Below, piece after piece: positions 7,848 to 16,295 of a DNA stretch of 43,812 nt. A model generated the notes under the pieces. The model was not told the origin of the DNA. It saw only the letters and a list, made by a program, of their open reading frames with translations, and did not search any database. A program made the position numbers and the translations under genes. The stretch is from DASSOY01 sp035776675 (lineage in GTDB: Bacteria > Bacillota > Bacilli > Bacillales > DASSOY01), in contig DASTWO010000153.1 of the NCBI GenBank assembly GCA_035776675.1, positions 1 to 43,812 of the forward strand. The letters run 5' to 3'. Every line of letters begins with the position of its first letter. Positions within the stretch are counted from its first letter, which is position 1.

Positions 7848-8636
7848 CTACTTCATGTTCATAAACTTTCCCATGATTTTTTCCATAGGCCCGGGAAACA
7901 TTTGATACAATCGACTTCCCGCGCTCATGGAAAATGGCACATTGATTTCCCGCTTCGGCTTTTCCATTGCACGAACGACCTTGCGTGCCACTAAATCCGG
8001 TTCTAACATGAACCGGGCAACATTTTTGACATAGTCACCTGTTTCATCAGCGATATTGAAGAAATTTGTGTTGACCGGTCCAGGGTTCACTGTAGTCACA
8101 TGAATGTCTTGATCAGCCAATTCCATCCGCAATCCGTTAGAGAAGCCCAAAACAGCATGTTTCGTTGCCGAATACACAGTCGATTTCGGTGTAGATATCT
8201 TCCCTGCCAGCGATGCCACATTAATAATGTGACCGCTGTTTCGATCAACCATCTGCGGTAACACTTTTCTTGTACAAGCCATCAATCCATACACATTGAC
8301 ATCCAGCATATTTTTCAAGTCTTCCAAGTTCGCTTCATGGAAAAAATCAAAAACGCCAAACCCTGCATTGTTGACCAACACATCGACTTGTTTGACCTTG
8401 AGAATTTTATTAAACACATTCTGAATAGCCTCGGGATCACTCACATCAAGCTGATAAATAAGCGGCTTGACTCCTGTATATTCATAAATCATATCACGCG
8501 CCTCTTCCAATTTATCGAATGAACGAGCCAGCAATATCGGAACGGCTCCTTTATTCGCGGCATAAAGACCAATCCGAGCCCCGATCCCGCTTGATCCACC
8601 TGTGATCACAACTGTTTTCCCTTTCAAATCCACCAT
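7848..8636 (-). CDS. Short-chain dehydrogenase/reductase
   Basis: 262-residue classical SDR. The cofactor motif TGGSSGIG is at 12-19, LVNNAG at about 87-92, and the catalytic Ser/Tyr/Lys are at about 142, 155 and 159 (VYSATKHA). NPGPV follows. The C-terminal residues (SAGSRLYQMFPGPMEKIMGKF) are hydrophobic and basic and may touch a membrane. It resembles the YqjQ-type dehydrogenases of Bacillus in length and in this tail, but I am not sure of orthology. A GGAGGG ribosome-binding site precedes ATG 8636. It is a single gene, convergent with the GH32 gene. The substrate is unknown. Confidence 0.88.
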   Translation of the reverse strand: MVDLKGKTVVITGGSSGIGARIGLYAANKGAVPILLARSFDKLEEARDMIYEYTGVKPLIYQLDVSDPEAIQNVFNKILKVKQVDVLVNNAGFGVFDFFHEANLEDLKNMLDVNVYGLMACTRKVLPQMVDRNSGHIINVASLAGKISTPKSTVYSATKHAVLGFSNGLRMELADQDIHVTTVNPGPVNTNFFNIADETGDYVKNVARFMLEPDLVARKVVRAMEKPKREINVPFSMSAGSRLYQMFPGPMEKIMGKFMNMK

Positions 8637-8701
8637 TCGTTTCCCTCCAAATATCTGTTAATTCTAGCATTCTCTATTCCCGGTACGAAATCAAACCAAA
8701 C

Positions 8702-8732
8702 AGAATCCCGAAAGCCCCGCCTTCGGGATTCT
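8702..8732 (-). terminator. Rho-independent terminator of the arsR operon
   Basis: Perfect 11-base-pair stem (AGAATCCCGAA at 8702-8712 with its complement at 8722-8732), followed on the minus strand by a T-rich tail (TGTTTGGTTTGATTT). It lies five bases past the last gene of the operon. Confidence 0.85.
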
Positions 8733-8737
8733 CCATT

Positions 8738-9130
8738 TTATATTTGTTCCTGGACCTCCCGAACCAGTTCCCATTGTCCGTTTTGCTTCCGCCAGTTTTC
8801 GATCGTGAACAACCTTGCCAGCTCCACACCGTTATTTTTTATAACTTGTTCGAAAAAAACAACGACGTTTCCTTCACCCCTCACCCGTATCACTCGATTT
8901 TCAAAATATTTAGTCTCTCCATTATGTGCAGATACGGACTGGCGCATCCCTTCCACAGCTTCCGTATGGTCAAAAAAGGTCGGTTTTTCATGATTTCGGA
9001 TGAAAAAGGTCACGTAATAGTCAGCTGGCATGAGTTTTTCCAGCTCGGAAGGGTCTCCGATTTTCAGCGCATGCTTCCATTTCTCAAAATATTGATCGTG
9101 CATCTCAGTGAATTCCTTATGTATGTCCAT
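8738..9130 (-). CDS. NTF2-like (SnoaL/DUF4440-type) protein
   Basis: 130 residues, a size and pattern typical of the NTF2-like fold: an N-terminal helix (HKEFTEMHDQYFEKWKHAL), a middle YVTFF strand, and a final strand with W-x-x-x-x-G-x-W-x-L-V-R-E. The ATG shares its A with the stop codon of the upstream gene (TAATG), so translation is coupled; AGGGGA serves as ribosome-binding site. It is the last of four genes led by arsR. The upstream gene encodes a protein of the same fold, so the two may pair. Function unknown. Confidence 0.75.
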   Translation of the reverse strand: MDIHKEFTEMHDQYFEKWKHALKIGDPSELEKLMPADYYVTFFIRNHEKPTFFDHTEAVEGMRQSVSAHNGETKYFENRVIRVRGEGNVVVFFEQVIKNNGVELARLFTIENWRKQNGQWELVREVQEQI

Positions 9131-9531
9131 TATTCCGTTCCCCTGTCTGGATCGTATTTTTCCATATACTGACGAACTAATTTCCAGACACCCTCCTCTT
9201 TTCGATAAATTTCGGTGCAAAACGCCATTTTAATTAAACGTTTGTTTAAATAAAAGTCGATCTGCGAAGAAATAATGATTTCGTTGTCGGATCGTACGCC
9301 AGACCCGAGATTTTTATATTCCCAGAAAGGACTTCTTCCTTCATAGGCCTTACCGGCCTCCAAGTTTCCTTCCCGATACTGCTCTGCGTTAAAGGTTTCG
9401 AAAGAAGAATCATCGCCCATAGAAAATACCGCAAAAAAATCGTCAGTGATCCGGCGATTGTGTTCAGAGATGTTCCCTTCATTCATCAAGCCGCGAAAAG
9501 TTTTCACGCTTTCCAATGCTTGTTGTAACAT
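9130..9531 (-). CDS. NTF2-like protein, neighbour and possible partner of the next gene
   Basis: 133 residues with the same general pattern as the downstream protein (N-terminal helices, QIDFYLNKRLIKMAFCTEIYRKEEGVWKLVRQY at the end), though sequence identity is low. Start ATG 9531 follows GGGAGG and comes two bases after the stop of the SRPBCC-PDZ gene. The tight packing argues that the proteins are needed together. No catalytic residues can be assigned. Confidence 0.72.
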   Translation of the reverse strand: MLQQALESVKTFRGLMNEGNISEHNRRITDDFFAVFSMGDDSSFETFNAEQYREGNLEAGKAYEGRSPFWEYKNLGSGVRSDNEIIISSQIDFYLNKRLIKMAFCTEIYRKEEGVWKLVRQYMEKYDPDRGTE

Positions 9532-9533
9532 GA

Positions 9534-10256
9534 TTACCTCCCTGGCCCGCGTGGATGGGCAATGACACGACAACCCAATTGTTTTTCTTCGCCACCGCGT
9601 AAGATATTTAATTTAATCATTTGATCGGGTTGGACCGCCAATACGACATTTTCCAAATCTTCATAGGATCCGACTGGCTGACCGTTAGCTGATGTAATCA
9701 CATCTCCTGGCAACATTCCGCTATCCTTTGCCGGGGAATCATCGGACACGTTTAACACCAATGTTCCATAAGTTGTCCCATACTGTTCATCGTGATCCGG
9801 CCTTATTGCAGTATTAAACGCGCCAATCCAAGTCGGCCAAAGTGTTGGGCGAAGGTCAACCCCATTTTCCAAAACACTTTTAACATTTCTGAGGAATTGG
9901 TACGTTCCGAACGCCATATTTTCCGACATTCCCATACCTTCATCTCCCACAAAAGGCATCTTGTATTCAACAGAAACCTTAATTCCTTTATCCGCTGGCG
10001 TAAGTGTTATAATCGTCCACGCGTCATCACCGGTCTGAAACACAAATTTTTCATGCTCAACAATTTCGGTGATTGTTCCGGAAGACCAAGCTCCCCATCC
10101 GTGAACCATCTTGACATGGCCGCCGACACGAAAATCGATTTCACACTCTTCGGTGTACCATCGATTCAACTCCTCCGGAACCGTCAATGCCTTCCACACC
10201 TTTTCCACCGGAGCTTCAATCACAATCTCTCTCTTGACCGAATCCTTCTTAATCAT
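9534..10256 (-). CDS. SRPBCC (AHSA1-like) domain fused to a C-terminal PDZ domain
   Basis: 240 residues. Residues 1 to about 145 are an AHSA1/SRPBCC ligand-binding domain: REIVIEAPVEKVWKALT, then EELNRWYTEECEIDFRVGG, then a GTITEIVEHEKFVFQT strand. Genes of this type often sit next to an ArsR regulator, as here. The rest, from about 162, is a PDZ domain (LVLNVSDDSPAKDSGMLPGDVITSANGQ and so on), ending in IAHPRGPGR. PDZ domains normally bind C-termini of proteins in proteases such as HtrA; no protease domain or signal peptide is present, so this should be a cytoplasmic binder. The fusion is unusual. The ATG overlaps the end of arsR by eight bases. Confidence 0.85.
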   Translation of the reverse strand: MIKKDSVKREIVIEAPVEKVWKALTVPEELNRWYTEECEIDFRVGGHVKMVHGWGAWSSGTITEIVEHEKFVFQTGDDAWTIITLTPADKGIKVSVEYKMPFVGDEGMGMSENMAFGTYQFLRNVKSVLENGVDLRPTLWPTWIGAFNTAIRPDHDEQYGTTYGTLVLNVSDDSPAKDSGMLPGDVITSANGQPVGSYEDLENVVLAVQPDQMIKLNILRGGEEKQLGCRVIAHPRGPGR

Positions 10257-10569
10257 CCTCTTCCCCCTTGTTCTCCACATAATGTTTCAAATCGTCCAAT
10301 GTTCTTCCAAGCATTGTGTCGATTTCTTGCACCATCTCCTGGTAAGCCGATTCGAAGGCCGATTGATCTAATCCGTAAATGCGGTATCTTCCGCAATGAG
10401 CCTCCGAAATCAAACCTTCTTCTTTTAAAATCCGCAAGTGCTTCGTTATGGCCGGCTGCGAAATGTCGAACTCACGCACGATTTCGCTTTGTGTCCGTTC
10501 TGCCTTGGCCAGCTTGCTGAGAATTTTCCTTCGAACCGGATCCGACATCGCTCGGTAAATGTTTGTCAT
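10249..10569 (-). CDS. ArsR-family transcriptional repressor
   Basis: 106-residue winged-helix protein. IYRAMSDPVRRKILSKLAK is the typical ArsR start, and the recognition helix region is ISQPAITKHLRILKEEGLI. There is no metal-binding ELCVCDL motif, so it is probably of the SdpR/AHSA1-linked type that does not sense metals. The start could also be GTG at 10578. A perfect inverted repeat 17 bases upstream (10586-10609) is a likely operator, which points to autorepression of the four-gene operon. Confidence 0.85.
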   Translation of the reverse strand: MTNIYRAMSDPVRRKILSKLAKAERTQSEIVREFDISQPAITKHLRILKEEGLISEAHCGRYRIYGLDQSAFESAYQEMVQEIDTMLGRTLDDLKHYVENKGEEDD

Positions 10570-10585
10570 CCATCTCACTACCCGC

Positions 10586-10609
10586 TTATATAACCTAATG
10601 GTTATATAA
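10586..10609. promoter_or_regulatory. Likely ArsR operator
   Basis: Perfect inverted repeat with 10-base arms (TTATATAACC and its complement) around the four bases taat, located in the promoter region of the arsR operon. Size and symmetry fit a dimeric winged-helix repressor site. Confidence 0.65.
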
Positions 10610-10623
10610 TAACTTTTATAAAT

Positions 10624-11265
10624 TCAATTGTCAATCTCAAATCTCAAACATTTTTCCTTTTCTCCAATTACCGCGACAGTATGAAACTCCCTCGAATCAG
10701 GTCCTTTCAACAATTCAACATTTTTAAAGCCAGTTAGTTTCAGCATCGGAAGCATTTTCTGCTCTATGCCGTTCCATGCCTCCCCGTTTTTGCCATTACA
10801 AAAGACGACTATGATCTTCCCGCCTGGCATTAGAACCCTGTAAATCTCTGATAAGGGGGCAGATAGGTCATTCCAAAAATACACAGAATGGATGCTGAAC
10901 ACCTTTGTAAAAGATCCATCTTGAAAGGCTAATTGATTTACATGACCTTGTACCAACTTTGCGCGACCTTTGTTTATTTCCTTGCGATTTCTCATCTTTG
11001 CTGACTGAAGTACAGTTTGGGATAGATCCAAACCCACAACCTGCTCAACAATGGATTTTTTCAACAATTGTTTCATAGCATAACCAGCGCCACACCCTAG
11101 TTCTAATACTCGGTCGTTTTGTTGGGGATTTAATAATTTGAGGGTCCAACATGTTTCAGGTCTATGCTGACGTACCATCTTTTCTCCTATGTACAGTCCA
11201 AGAAATCCTTTTGGTTTTCCGTGTTGACTGTCGATACGCTCGGAAAAGCGCTTTTTAAAACCCAT
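10624..11265 (-). CDS. Class I SAM-dependent methyltransferase
   Basis: 213 residues. Motif I is VLELGCGAGYAMKQLL, followed by VVGLDLSQTVLQSAK (motif II Asp), a segment with AKLVQGHVNQLAF, and IYRVLMPGGKIIVVF. This is the Methyltransf_11 type. The N-terminal segment KPKGFLGLYIGEKMVRQH is common to small Bacillus methyltransferases of unknown substrate. It lies behind the arsR operon but is transcribed on its own, divergent from a LysR gene. Confidence 0.82.
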   Translation of the reverse strand: MGFKKRFSERIDSQHGKPKGFLGLYIGEKMVRQHRPETCWTLKLLNPQQNDRVLELGCGAGYAMKQLLKKSIVEQVVGLDLSQTVLQSAKMRNRKEINKGRAKLVQGHVNQLAFQDGSFTKVFSIHSVYFWNDLSAPLSEIYRVLMPGGKIIVVFCNGKNGEAWNGIEQKMLPMLKLTGFKNVELLKGPDSREFHTVAVIGEKEKCLRFEIDN

Positions 11266-11388
11266 AATGAAAACCTTCTTTCCAAGGATATTGACCTATA
11301 TAAATCATATAGATGCTGGACTGATTAAACAATATAATATAAGTTATAGTTACTATTTAATTTTTTTTATGAATGTGATGTGAGTTCT

Positions 11389-12276
11389 ATGGAAATCAAT
11401 CAATTAAAGGCATTTGATCATGTGGCTCGATTGGGATCTTTCAGTAAGGCAGCTCGCTATCTGAATTTATCTCAACCGACGATCAGCATCAGAATCAAAG
11501 AACTTGAAAAGAGTGTTGGAGGGGCTTTATTTCATCGGGTAGGAAAAAACATGGAGCTTACCGACCTTGGAAAAGGGTTTCTTCCCTATGCACGGCAAGC
11601 ATTAGAGACCTTGATAAAAGGTGTGGATCGGGCAGAATCTATTAAGAAAGGAAAAGTTGGGGAAATCAGAATAGGAACATTACCTACCTTTACAACCGGG
11701 ATATTCAGCTCAACGATCGCAGATGTTCATGACAGTTATCCCGATATCAACCTAGCTATCCATACTGGCCATAATCAGCAAATCATAGAGATGCTTTACG
11801 ATGGTTTTGTCAAAATAGGATTTATGACGTACCCGTTTTTTAACAGCGATATCAAGAAACTTTATCAGATCAAAGAGCCTCTTATATTGGTGGCTCACAA
11901 AACGCACAGGTTGAGTAAATGGAAAAGTATGTCCTTTACCGTAAAAGAGGCATTTGCTGAAAGCAAACCGTATATTCTTGTAGATTGGAGCGATGAAAGT
12001 ACACATTGGCAAAAGACTTTAATAAACTTTGGAATGGATGTCCTGGAACTCCCCCCTGCAACAGCTTTGGATTTGGTGGTCTCTGGAAATGGTGTGGCTT
12101 TACTGACAGAATCCCTTGCCAGGAATTTCATAAATGATGGCACTCTCGTTAAACTTCATCCCATTGATTTTCCAGAATTATTTAGGGAAGTTGCGACGGT
12201 AGCTTTAGAAAGCGAGAAATCTCTTACGCCGGCTGTCCAATGTTTCCTTAGGGCTTTAAGGAATAATAAAAGTTAA
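11389..12276 (+). CDS. LysR-family transcriptional regulator
   Basis: 295 residues. The N-terminal helix-turn-helix is plain (LKAFDHVARLGSFSKAARYLNLSQPTIS), followed by the linker helix and a periplasmic-binding-like effector domain (IRIGTLPTFTTGIF onward). GNGVALLTESLARNFI near the end is typical. A GTG nine bases further upstream is an alternative start. It is divergent from the methyltransferase gene, which is therefore a candidate target; LysR regulators often control the divergent neighbour. The effector is unknown. Confidence 0.85.
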   Translation: MEINQLKAFDHVARLGSFSKAARYLNLSQPTISIRIKELEKSVGGALFHRVGKNMELTDLGKGFLPYARQALETLIKGVDRAESIKKGKVGEIRIGTLPTFTTGIFSSTIADVHDSYPDINLAIHTGHNQQIIEMLYDGFVKIGFMTYPFFNSDIKKLYQIKEPLILVAHKTHRLSKWKSMSFTVKEAFAESKPYILVDWSDESTHWQKTLINFGMDVLELPPATALDLVVSGNGVALLTESLARNFINDGTLVKLHPIDFPELFREVATVALESEKSLTPAVQCFLRALRNNKS

Positions 12277-12542
12277 CCCTTCATTCATTTTCTAATTTCC
12301 GGAAATACCTGACCTGCCAGAACCTGGCCGCACAGAATGTTTCTTGAACCCTTTTGTTTCGTAAAAAAGAATCCCTTTTTTTCGCCTTTTTCGACGGAAA
12401 CCCATTGCTTTGTGTTGTACTGGCTCCTGACAGGCGAAGGGAATGGATTGGCACATTGTCCCTTCATATGTGGCCCAATAGGCAGCTGTACAGACCTATG
12501 AAATGCCTTCCTCATTTTTTGATGTTGCCCTCATAACCGAGA

Positions 12543-13082
12543 TCATTCAATCTCTTCCTCATCAACCGAACCTTTTATAGTTTCTCCTGTTGCAAGATCC
12601 TTTTTCATCGTCCAAGAGCCACCCTCATCTTCTTCGATTTTCACAAATCCACTCTTTTCATATAATCGCAACGCATGAGAATTACGTGGATCCACACTTA
12701 ACGACAATGCTGCAAAGCCGAATTCACGGGATGCTGCAAACATTTTGTATAACAACTGACGCCCCAAACCCTTTCCCCGATATAAAGGCAGGATAGCCAT
12801 TCCCAATTCAGGTGTCTTTTCATCTATGAATCCATATCCTGCTGATTCTTTGTTAAATGTCCGAATCCATATAGCCCCAATCGGATCGCCTTCTTGGTCA
12901 GCAGCTACTAACGCATGATCCGTTTTCTTGCCCCAATCCTTTAGATATTTTTCAATATCGGGGTTTTTAAGGATCTCCCTGCCCGGCGTTTCCTTCCCTT
13001 CAGGTATGTGAATGGATTGATATAACATCTCCCACAGAAATGGGATGTCTTCTTTCTCATATGGCCTTATGAAGTAGTCCAT
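12543..13082 (-). CDS. GNAT-family N-acetyltransferase
   Basis: 179 residues. The acetyl-CoA-binding motif A is LGMAILPLYRGKGLGRQLL (R/Q-x-x-G-x-G/A), preceded by the GAIWIRTF strand and followed by LSLSVDPRNSHALRLYEKSGF, the usual motif B. The C-terminus is acidic. The acceptor substrate cannot be told. Single gene; the 266 bases between it and the LysR gene hold nothing I can support. Confidence 0.85.
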   Translation of the reverse strand: MDYFIRPYEKEDIPFLWEMLYQSIHIPEGKETPGREILKNPDIEKYLKDWGKKTDHALVAADQEGDPIGAIWIRTFNKESAGYGFIDEKTPELGMAILPLYRGKGLGRQLLYKMFAASREFGFAALSLSVDPRNSHALRLYEKSGFVKIEEDEGGSWTMKKDLATGETIKGSVDEEEIE

Positions 13083-13149
13083 GTCCCTATCTCCTTTAAT
13101 CTAAGTTCATTGAGTCAACCGATTTCATACCGCAAAAAATCCTTCATTT

Positions 13150-13695
13150 TCAAGGTCGCTGTTCCCACGGTTCCACCTTCCCTACAACCGAATCTTTCAG
13201 ATCTTGTTTAATAGCTTTGATGACCCCGCCCGAAATTTCCTGACGGGATAGCCAGCGAGACTGCCCGTTTTCAATAATAAAGCCAAGCACAACTTGTCGA
13301 TAGCGGCAATGCTCAGGAACGTGGATCGGAGTATTTGAAAGAGCGGCCGAGCTTCCTCTAACATGAAACAAGCGCCAAGTATCGTCCGCTTTGTCATTAA
13401 CCACATCGTTTAAAATATCGAATGCACGCGGTGCAGATGAGTGGATCCAACTTACGACCAATTCAACCGGACCGTTAACACGTTTAACTTCGTCAATTTT
13501 CCGAAAGAAACCGTTATCGTCATGATAATCTACTGCCACTGGAATAATAGTTCCAGGCTGCCCTTCGTTCACTACGTTTTTCAACTTTCGTTCGTTTCTT
13601 CCAATTACAAACACCCGATAACCTTGCCTAGAGAGCCACAATGTTACCTCTCTCAGCATTCCTGTTCCACCAACGACAATGGCGCTTTTCTTCAT
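13150..13695 (-). CDS. Short SDR-like Rossmann protein
   Basis: 181 residues, shorter than classical SDRs. It begins KKSAIVVGGTGMLREVTLWL, a nucleotide-binding G-G-T-G-M motif, followed by RVFVIGRNERKL. There is no YxxxK active site, and the usual NNAG is replaced by VSWIHSSAP. It matches the short-chain dehydrogenase-like proteins common in Bacillus, whose function is unknown. It may bind NAD(P) without being an ordinary dehydrogenase. Confidence 0.75.
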   Translation of the reverse strand: MKKSAIVVGGTGMLREVTLWLSRQGYRVFVIGRNERKLKNVVNEGQPGTIIPVAVDYHDDNGFFRKIDEVKRVNGPVELVVSWIHSSAPRAFDILNDVVNDKADDTWRLFHVRGSSAALSNTPIHVPEHCRYRQVVLGFIIENGQSRWLSRQEISGGVIKAIKQDLKDSVVGKVEPWEQRP

Positions 13696-13810
13696 TTTTC
13701 ACCGCTCCTCGTTCGTTTCCCTAGAGTTTAACAATAAACCAGGCACTGATCTTCCGGCAATATCACCAGATTGATCTCCAACTTTTGGCCGAGAACGGTT
13801 ATTGATCAAG

Positions 13811-14182
13811 TCATTTATTCCTATGGATCAATTCCAAACGGTTGCCGAATGGGTCGGTCACATAAAATCGGTCTGCCCCTTCCATCATGTTATCTTCGAT
13901 CACATTGATGCCGTTCACAGTAAGCTTCTCGCGCAACTGATCGAGATTTTCAACGTGGAAAGCAGGGTGTGCCTTTTTCGCAGGATGAAAATCTTCTTGT
14001 ACTCCAATATGTAGTTGATGAATTCCGCACTTAAACCATACGCCGCCCCGTTTGGCAAGATTAGAGGGTTTTGGCATTTCCTCCATACCCAGAATGTCAT
14101 CGAAAAACCTGCGTGCCTCCTTTTCGCATCCTTTCGGTGCAGCCAGCTGTACGTGATCAATTCCAGTGAATGTATGCCCCAC
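13811..14182 (-). CDS. VOC-family (glyoxalase/bleomycin resistance-like) protein
   Basis: 123 residues forming one vicinal-oxygen-chelate unit. It starts GIDHVQLAAPKG (metal-binding His) and continues with ARRFFDDILGM, IHQLHIGVQEDF and FYVTDPFGNRLELIHR (terminal Glu). Such proteins work as dimers with a metal site at the interface. The substrate is unknown. Single gene. Confidence 0.85.
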   Translation of the reverse strand: MGHTFTGIDHVQLAAPKGCEKEARRFFDDILGMEEMPKPSNLAKRGGVWFKCGIHQLHIGVQEDFHPAKKAHPAFHVENLDQLREKLTVNGINVIEDNMMEGADRFYVTDPFGNRLELIHRNK

Positions 14183-14341
14183 CTTACATCAGCTCCTTTA
14201 ATACTAGTTCAACTAAAGTATACTTGGATCTGGTAATAATGAAAATAGCACATTTTTTATGTAAGATGATAAGCAATTGTTATGATGGATTAGGATGAAT
14301 TTGTTGATAGGTAAAGGTTGTTATAAAGCAATTTATTTCAG

Positions 14342-15583
14342 TCAACCGGTTTCTTTATCCTGTCTTTCAAAGTTCCCCGTTTTCTTATCGACCGCCGTTG
14401 TAAGGCAAATGAAGCTATGCAAAATCAATCCCAGAAGCATAAATGCCCCTAAACAGACAAAACCAATACCAGTGTAGTATCGATCAACGACCAACCCGAT
14501 TCCCGAAGAAAATAGCGTTTGCATCAACAGTGAAATCGCCATCCAAACCGACATTGCCCTTCCCATAAAGGATGTAGACACTTTCTTCATGATCGTGGTA
14601 TTCATCAATATTCTTAATGAAGAATTACATAAGCCAAACAAAAGGCTGCCTAAGTACAAAAACCAAACATATTGATTCAATGAAAAAACAAACAAGATAC
14701 TGACAGCAACTAGAAAGAATAGGGCTACTGTTATATTATTGGATAGTTTCTTCGCAATTGCTGCTGCAATAAATCCGGACAATAGACCTCCGATTCCATA
14801 AGCCATATCTGTTAAACCGAAAACGATGGAACCGCCATTAACGGCATCTTCCACATATTCGGGGAGAACAACATTATAAATCATTGTCGTAACCAAGGGT
14901 ATGATTGCTGCAACGCCTAAAAAGAATACTTTAGGCCGATCCATTAAATACTTGATTCCATTTTTAAAGCTGAGAATATAAGACTCTTCTTTGTCTCTGA
15001 TTGGCATCGAAGTGTAACGAATTCGTGATAAAAAAATGCTGCTGGTCATAAAAGCAGCTGAATTCACAATTAATATAAATGGAAAGCCAAAAAACTTATA
15101 TAAAATTCCTGATGCCGCACCTGCCATGAACATTCCAACCTGCAAACTGATTTCGGTCAATGAATTTCCATTAATTAAATCCTTTTCCGGCAGAAGCTCT
15201 TGTACCAAACTTCTTGATGTGGACATGTAGATCGTCCAACCCATCCCATTAACCATTGCAAAAAGGAAAAGATACCAGATGTGAAAACCAGCCCAAAGAA
15301 ACAAGCTGGTAATCCCGATAAGAACAGCGGCTTGAACGAGATAAGCCCAAAGTATCATGGCTTTTCTGTTGAATTTGTCTGTCAGAATGCCAATAAACGG
15401 GGAAATCAAAAAGCCTGAGATCACGTTCACAGAAAGCATTATTCCAATCAGTTTTGAGGAATCGGTCTCATCCAGCAGAAACCAATTTGCCCCTACTGTA
15501 CTCATCCCTACGCCAAATCCGGAAATTATTTCGGAAAGAAAAAAATAACGAAAATGACTCGTTCTCAATACCCTAAAGACCAT
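14342..15583 (-). CDS. MFS transporter (EntS/macrolide-efflux-like)
   Basis: 413 residues with about twelve hydrophobic segments. The loop between segments 2 and 3 reads GILTDKFNRKAMIL, the MFS motif A. The start (FRVLRTSHFRYFFLSEIISGFG) is typical of the drug-efflux group that includes EntS-like and macrolide efflux proteins. GGAGGTGGG lies upstream of ATG 15583. It follows the FMN reductase gene by 20 bases and is probably cotranscribed with it. Confidence 0.85.
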   Translation of the reverse strand: MVFRVLRTSHFRYFFLSEIISGFGVGMSTVGANWFLLDETDSSKLIGIMLSVNVISGFLISPFIGILTDKFNRKAMILWAYLVQAAVLIGITSLFLWAGFHIWYLFLFAMVNGMGWTIYMSTSRSLVQELLPEKDLINGNSLTEISLQVGMFMAGAASGILYKFFGFPFILIVNSAAFMTSSIFLSRIRYTSMPIRDKEESYILSFKNGIKYLMDRPKVFFLGVAAIIPLVTTMIYNVVLPEYVEDAVNGGSIVFGLTDMAYGIGGLLSGFIAAAIAKKLSNNITVALFFLVAVSILFVFSLNQYVWFLYLGSLLFGLCNSSLRILMNTTIMKKVSTSFMGRAMSVWMAISLLMQTLFSSGIGLVVDRYYTGIGFVCLGAFMLLGLILHSFICLTTAVDKKTGNFERQDKETG

Positions 15584-15603
15584 TTTCCCACCTCCAACTG
15601 GAT

Positions 15604-16167
15604 CTATTTCTCACCTTGAAATCGTGCCTTTAAATATTGTTGTAGTTTGTCAGCCGCGAACAATGCCTCCTCGTCCTGATCAATATCTCCCGGCTTGTTC
15701 CCTTTTCCTATAATGTAGCCCGCAAAAGGCAGTGTCACAAAGTCAAAGATGTATTGAAATTGTTGAATCAATGGCAGGCCTTTCAAAAATGGTTGATCTC
15801 CCCCAACCGTGATTACATACGCTTGTTTTCCAGACATTTGGTTTCTGAAATCTGAATATTTCGGTTCCCTCATGATCTGTGACCAACGATCGATGAAATT
15901 TTTCATAATTCCTGACATGCCATACCAATAGATCGGAGTAGAAAAGACTAGAATATCATGTGCAAGCATACGATCAATGGCTGCCTGATGATCATCGTTG
16001 ATTTCCTGAAAGCCTTCTTTGGCGTGACGCCTATCCTCAATAGGTTGGATATTATAATTCTTCAAACACACCTGATCCGCGCCTAATCCTTCAACTACCC
16101 GGTTAGTTAATATCTCCGTATTCCCGTCCGCACGCGTTCCTCCACAAATCACTGCTAAACTCATCAT
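15604..16167 (-). CDS. NADPH-dependent FMN reductase / flavodoxin-like NAD(P)H oxidoreductase
   Basis: 187 residues of the flavodoxin-fold family. LAVICGGTRADGNTEIL is the FMN-phosphate loop and VFSTPIYWYGMSGIMKNFIDRW is the family's flavin-site signature. Two ATGs stand in tandem; the first (16167) lies six bases from GGAGG. Likely a two-electron reductase of quinones or nitro/azo compounds. It is divergent from a LysR regulator that probably controls it together with the MFS gene behind it. Confidence 0.85.
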   Translation of the reverse strand: MMSLAVICGGTRADGNTEILTNRVVEGLGADQVCLKNYNIQPIEDRRHAKEGFQEINDDHQAAIDRMLAHDILVFSTPIYWYGMSGIMKNFIDRWSQIMREPKYSDFRNQMSGKQAYVITVGGDQPFLKGLPLIQQFQYIFDFVTLPFAGYIIGKGNKPGDIDQDEEALFAADKLQQYLKARFQGEK

Positions 16168-16229
16168 TAATGTCCTCCCTGCTTTTTTCATTACTTGTTG
16201 CCTTCTTATTTATATCTTATAATGAGATT

Positions 16230-16282
16230 ATTAATCAGTAAAACGGATGATTTCGATTATATTGATCAGTAATTTCGATTTA
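16230..16282. promoter_or_regulatory. Candidate LysR binding region, composite direct repeat
   Basis: In the divergent gap between reductase and LysR genes, ATTRATCAGTAA occurs at 16230 and 16261, and ATTTCGATTWT at 16250 and 16272. The second pair lies 22 bases apart, two helical turns. Such paired sites fit a LysR tetramer. Confidence 0.45.
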
Positions 16283-16295
16283 TAAAGGGGAGTCT

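Noticed and set aside
12285..12536. Overlapping short open frames on both strands between LysR and GNAT genes
   Set aside because: No ribosome-binding site, poor codon pattern and no recognisable family.
13150..13695. UGA at the end of the short SDR-like gene as a Sec codon
   Set aside because: Another UGA follows after one codon, so there is no meaningful extension.
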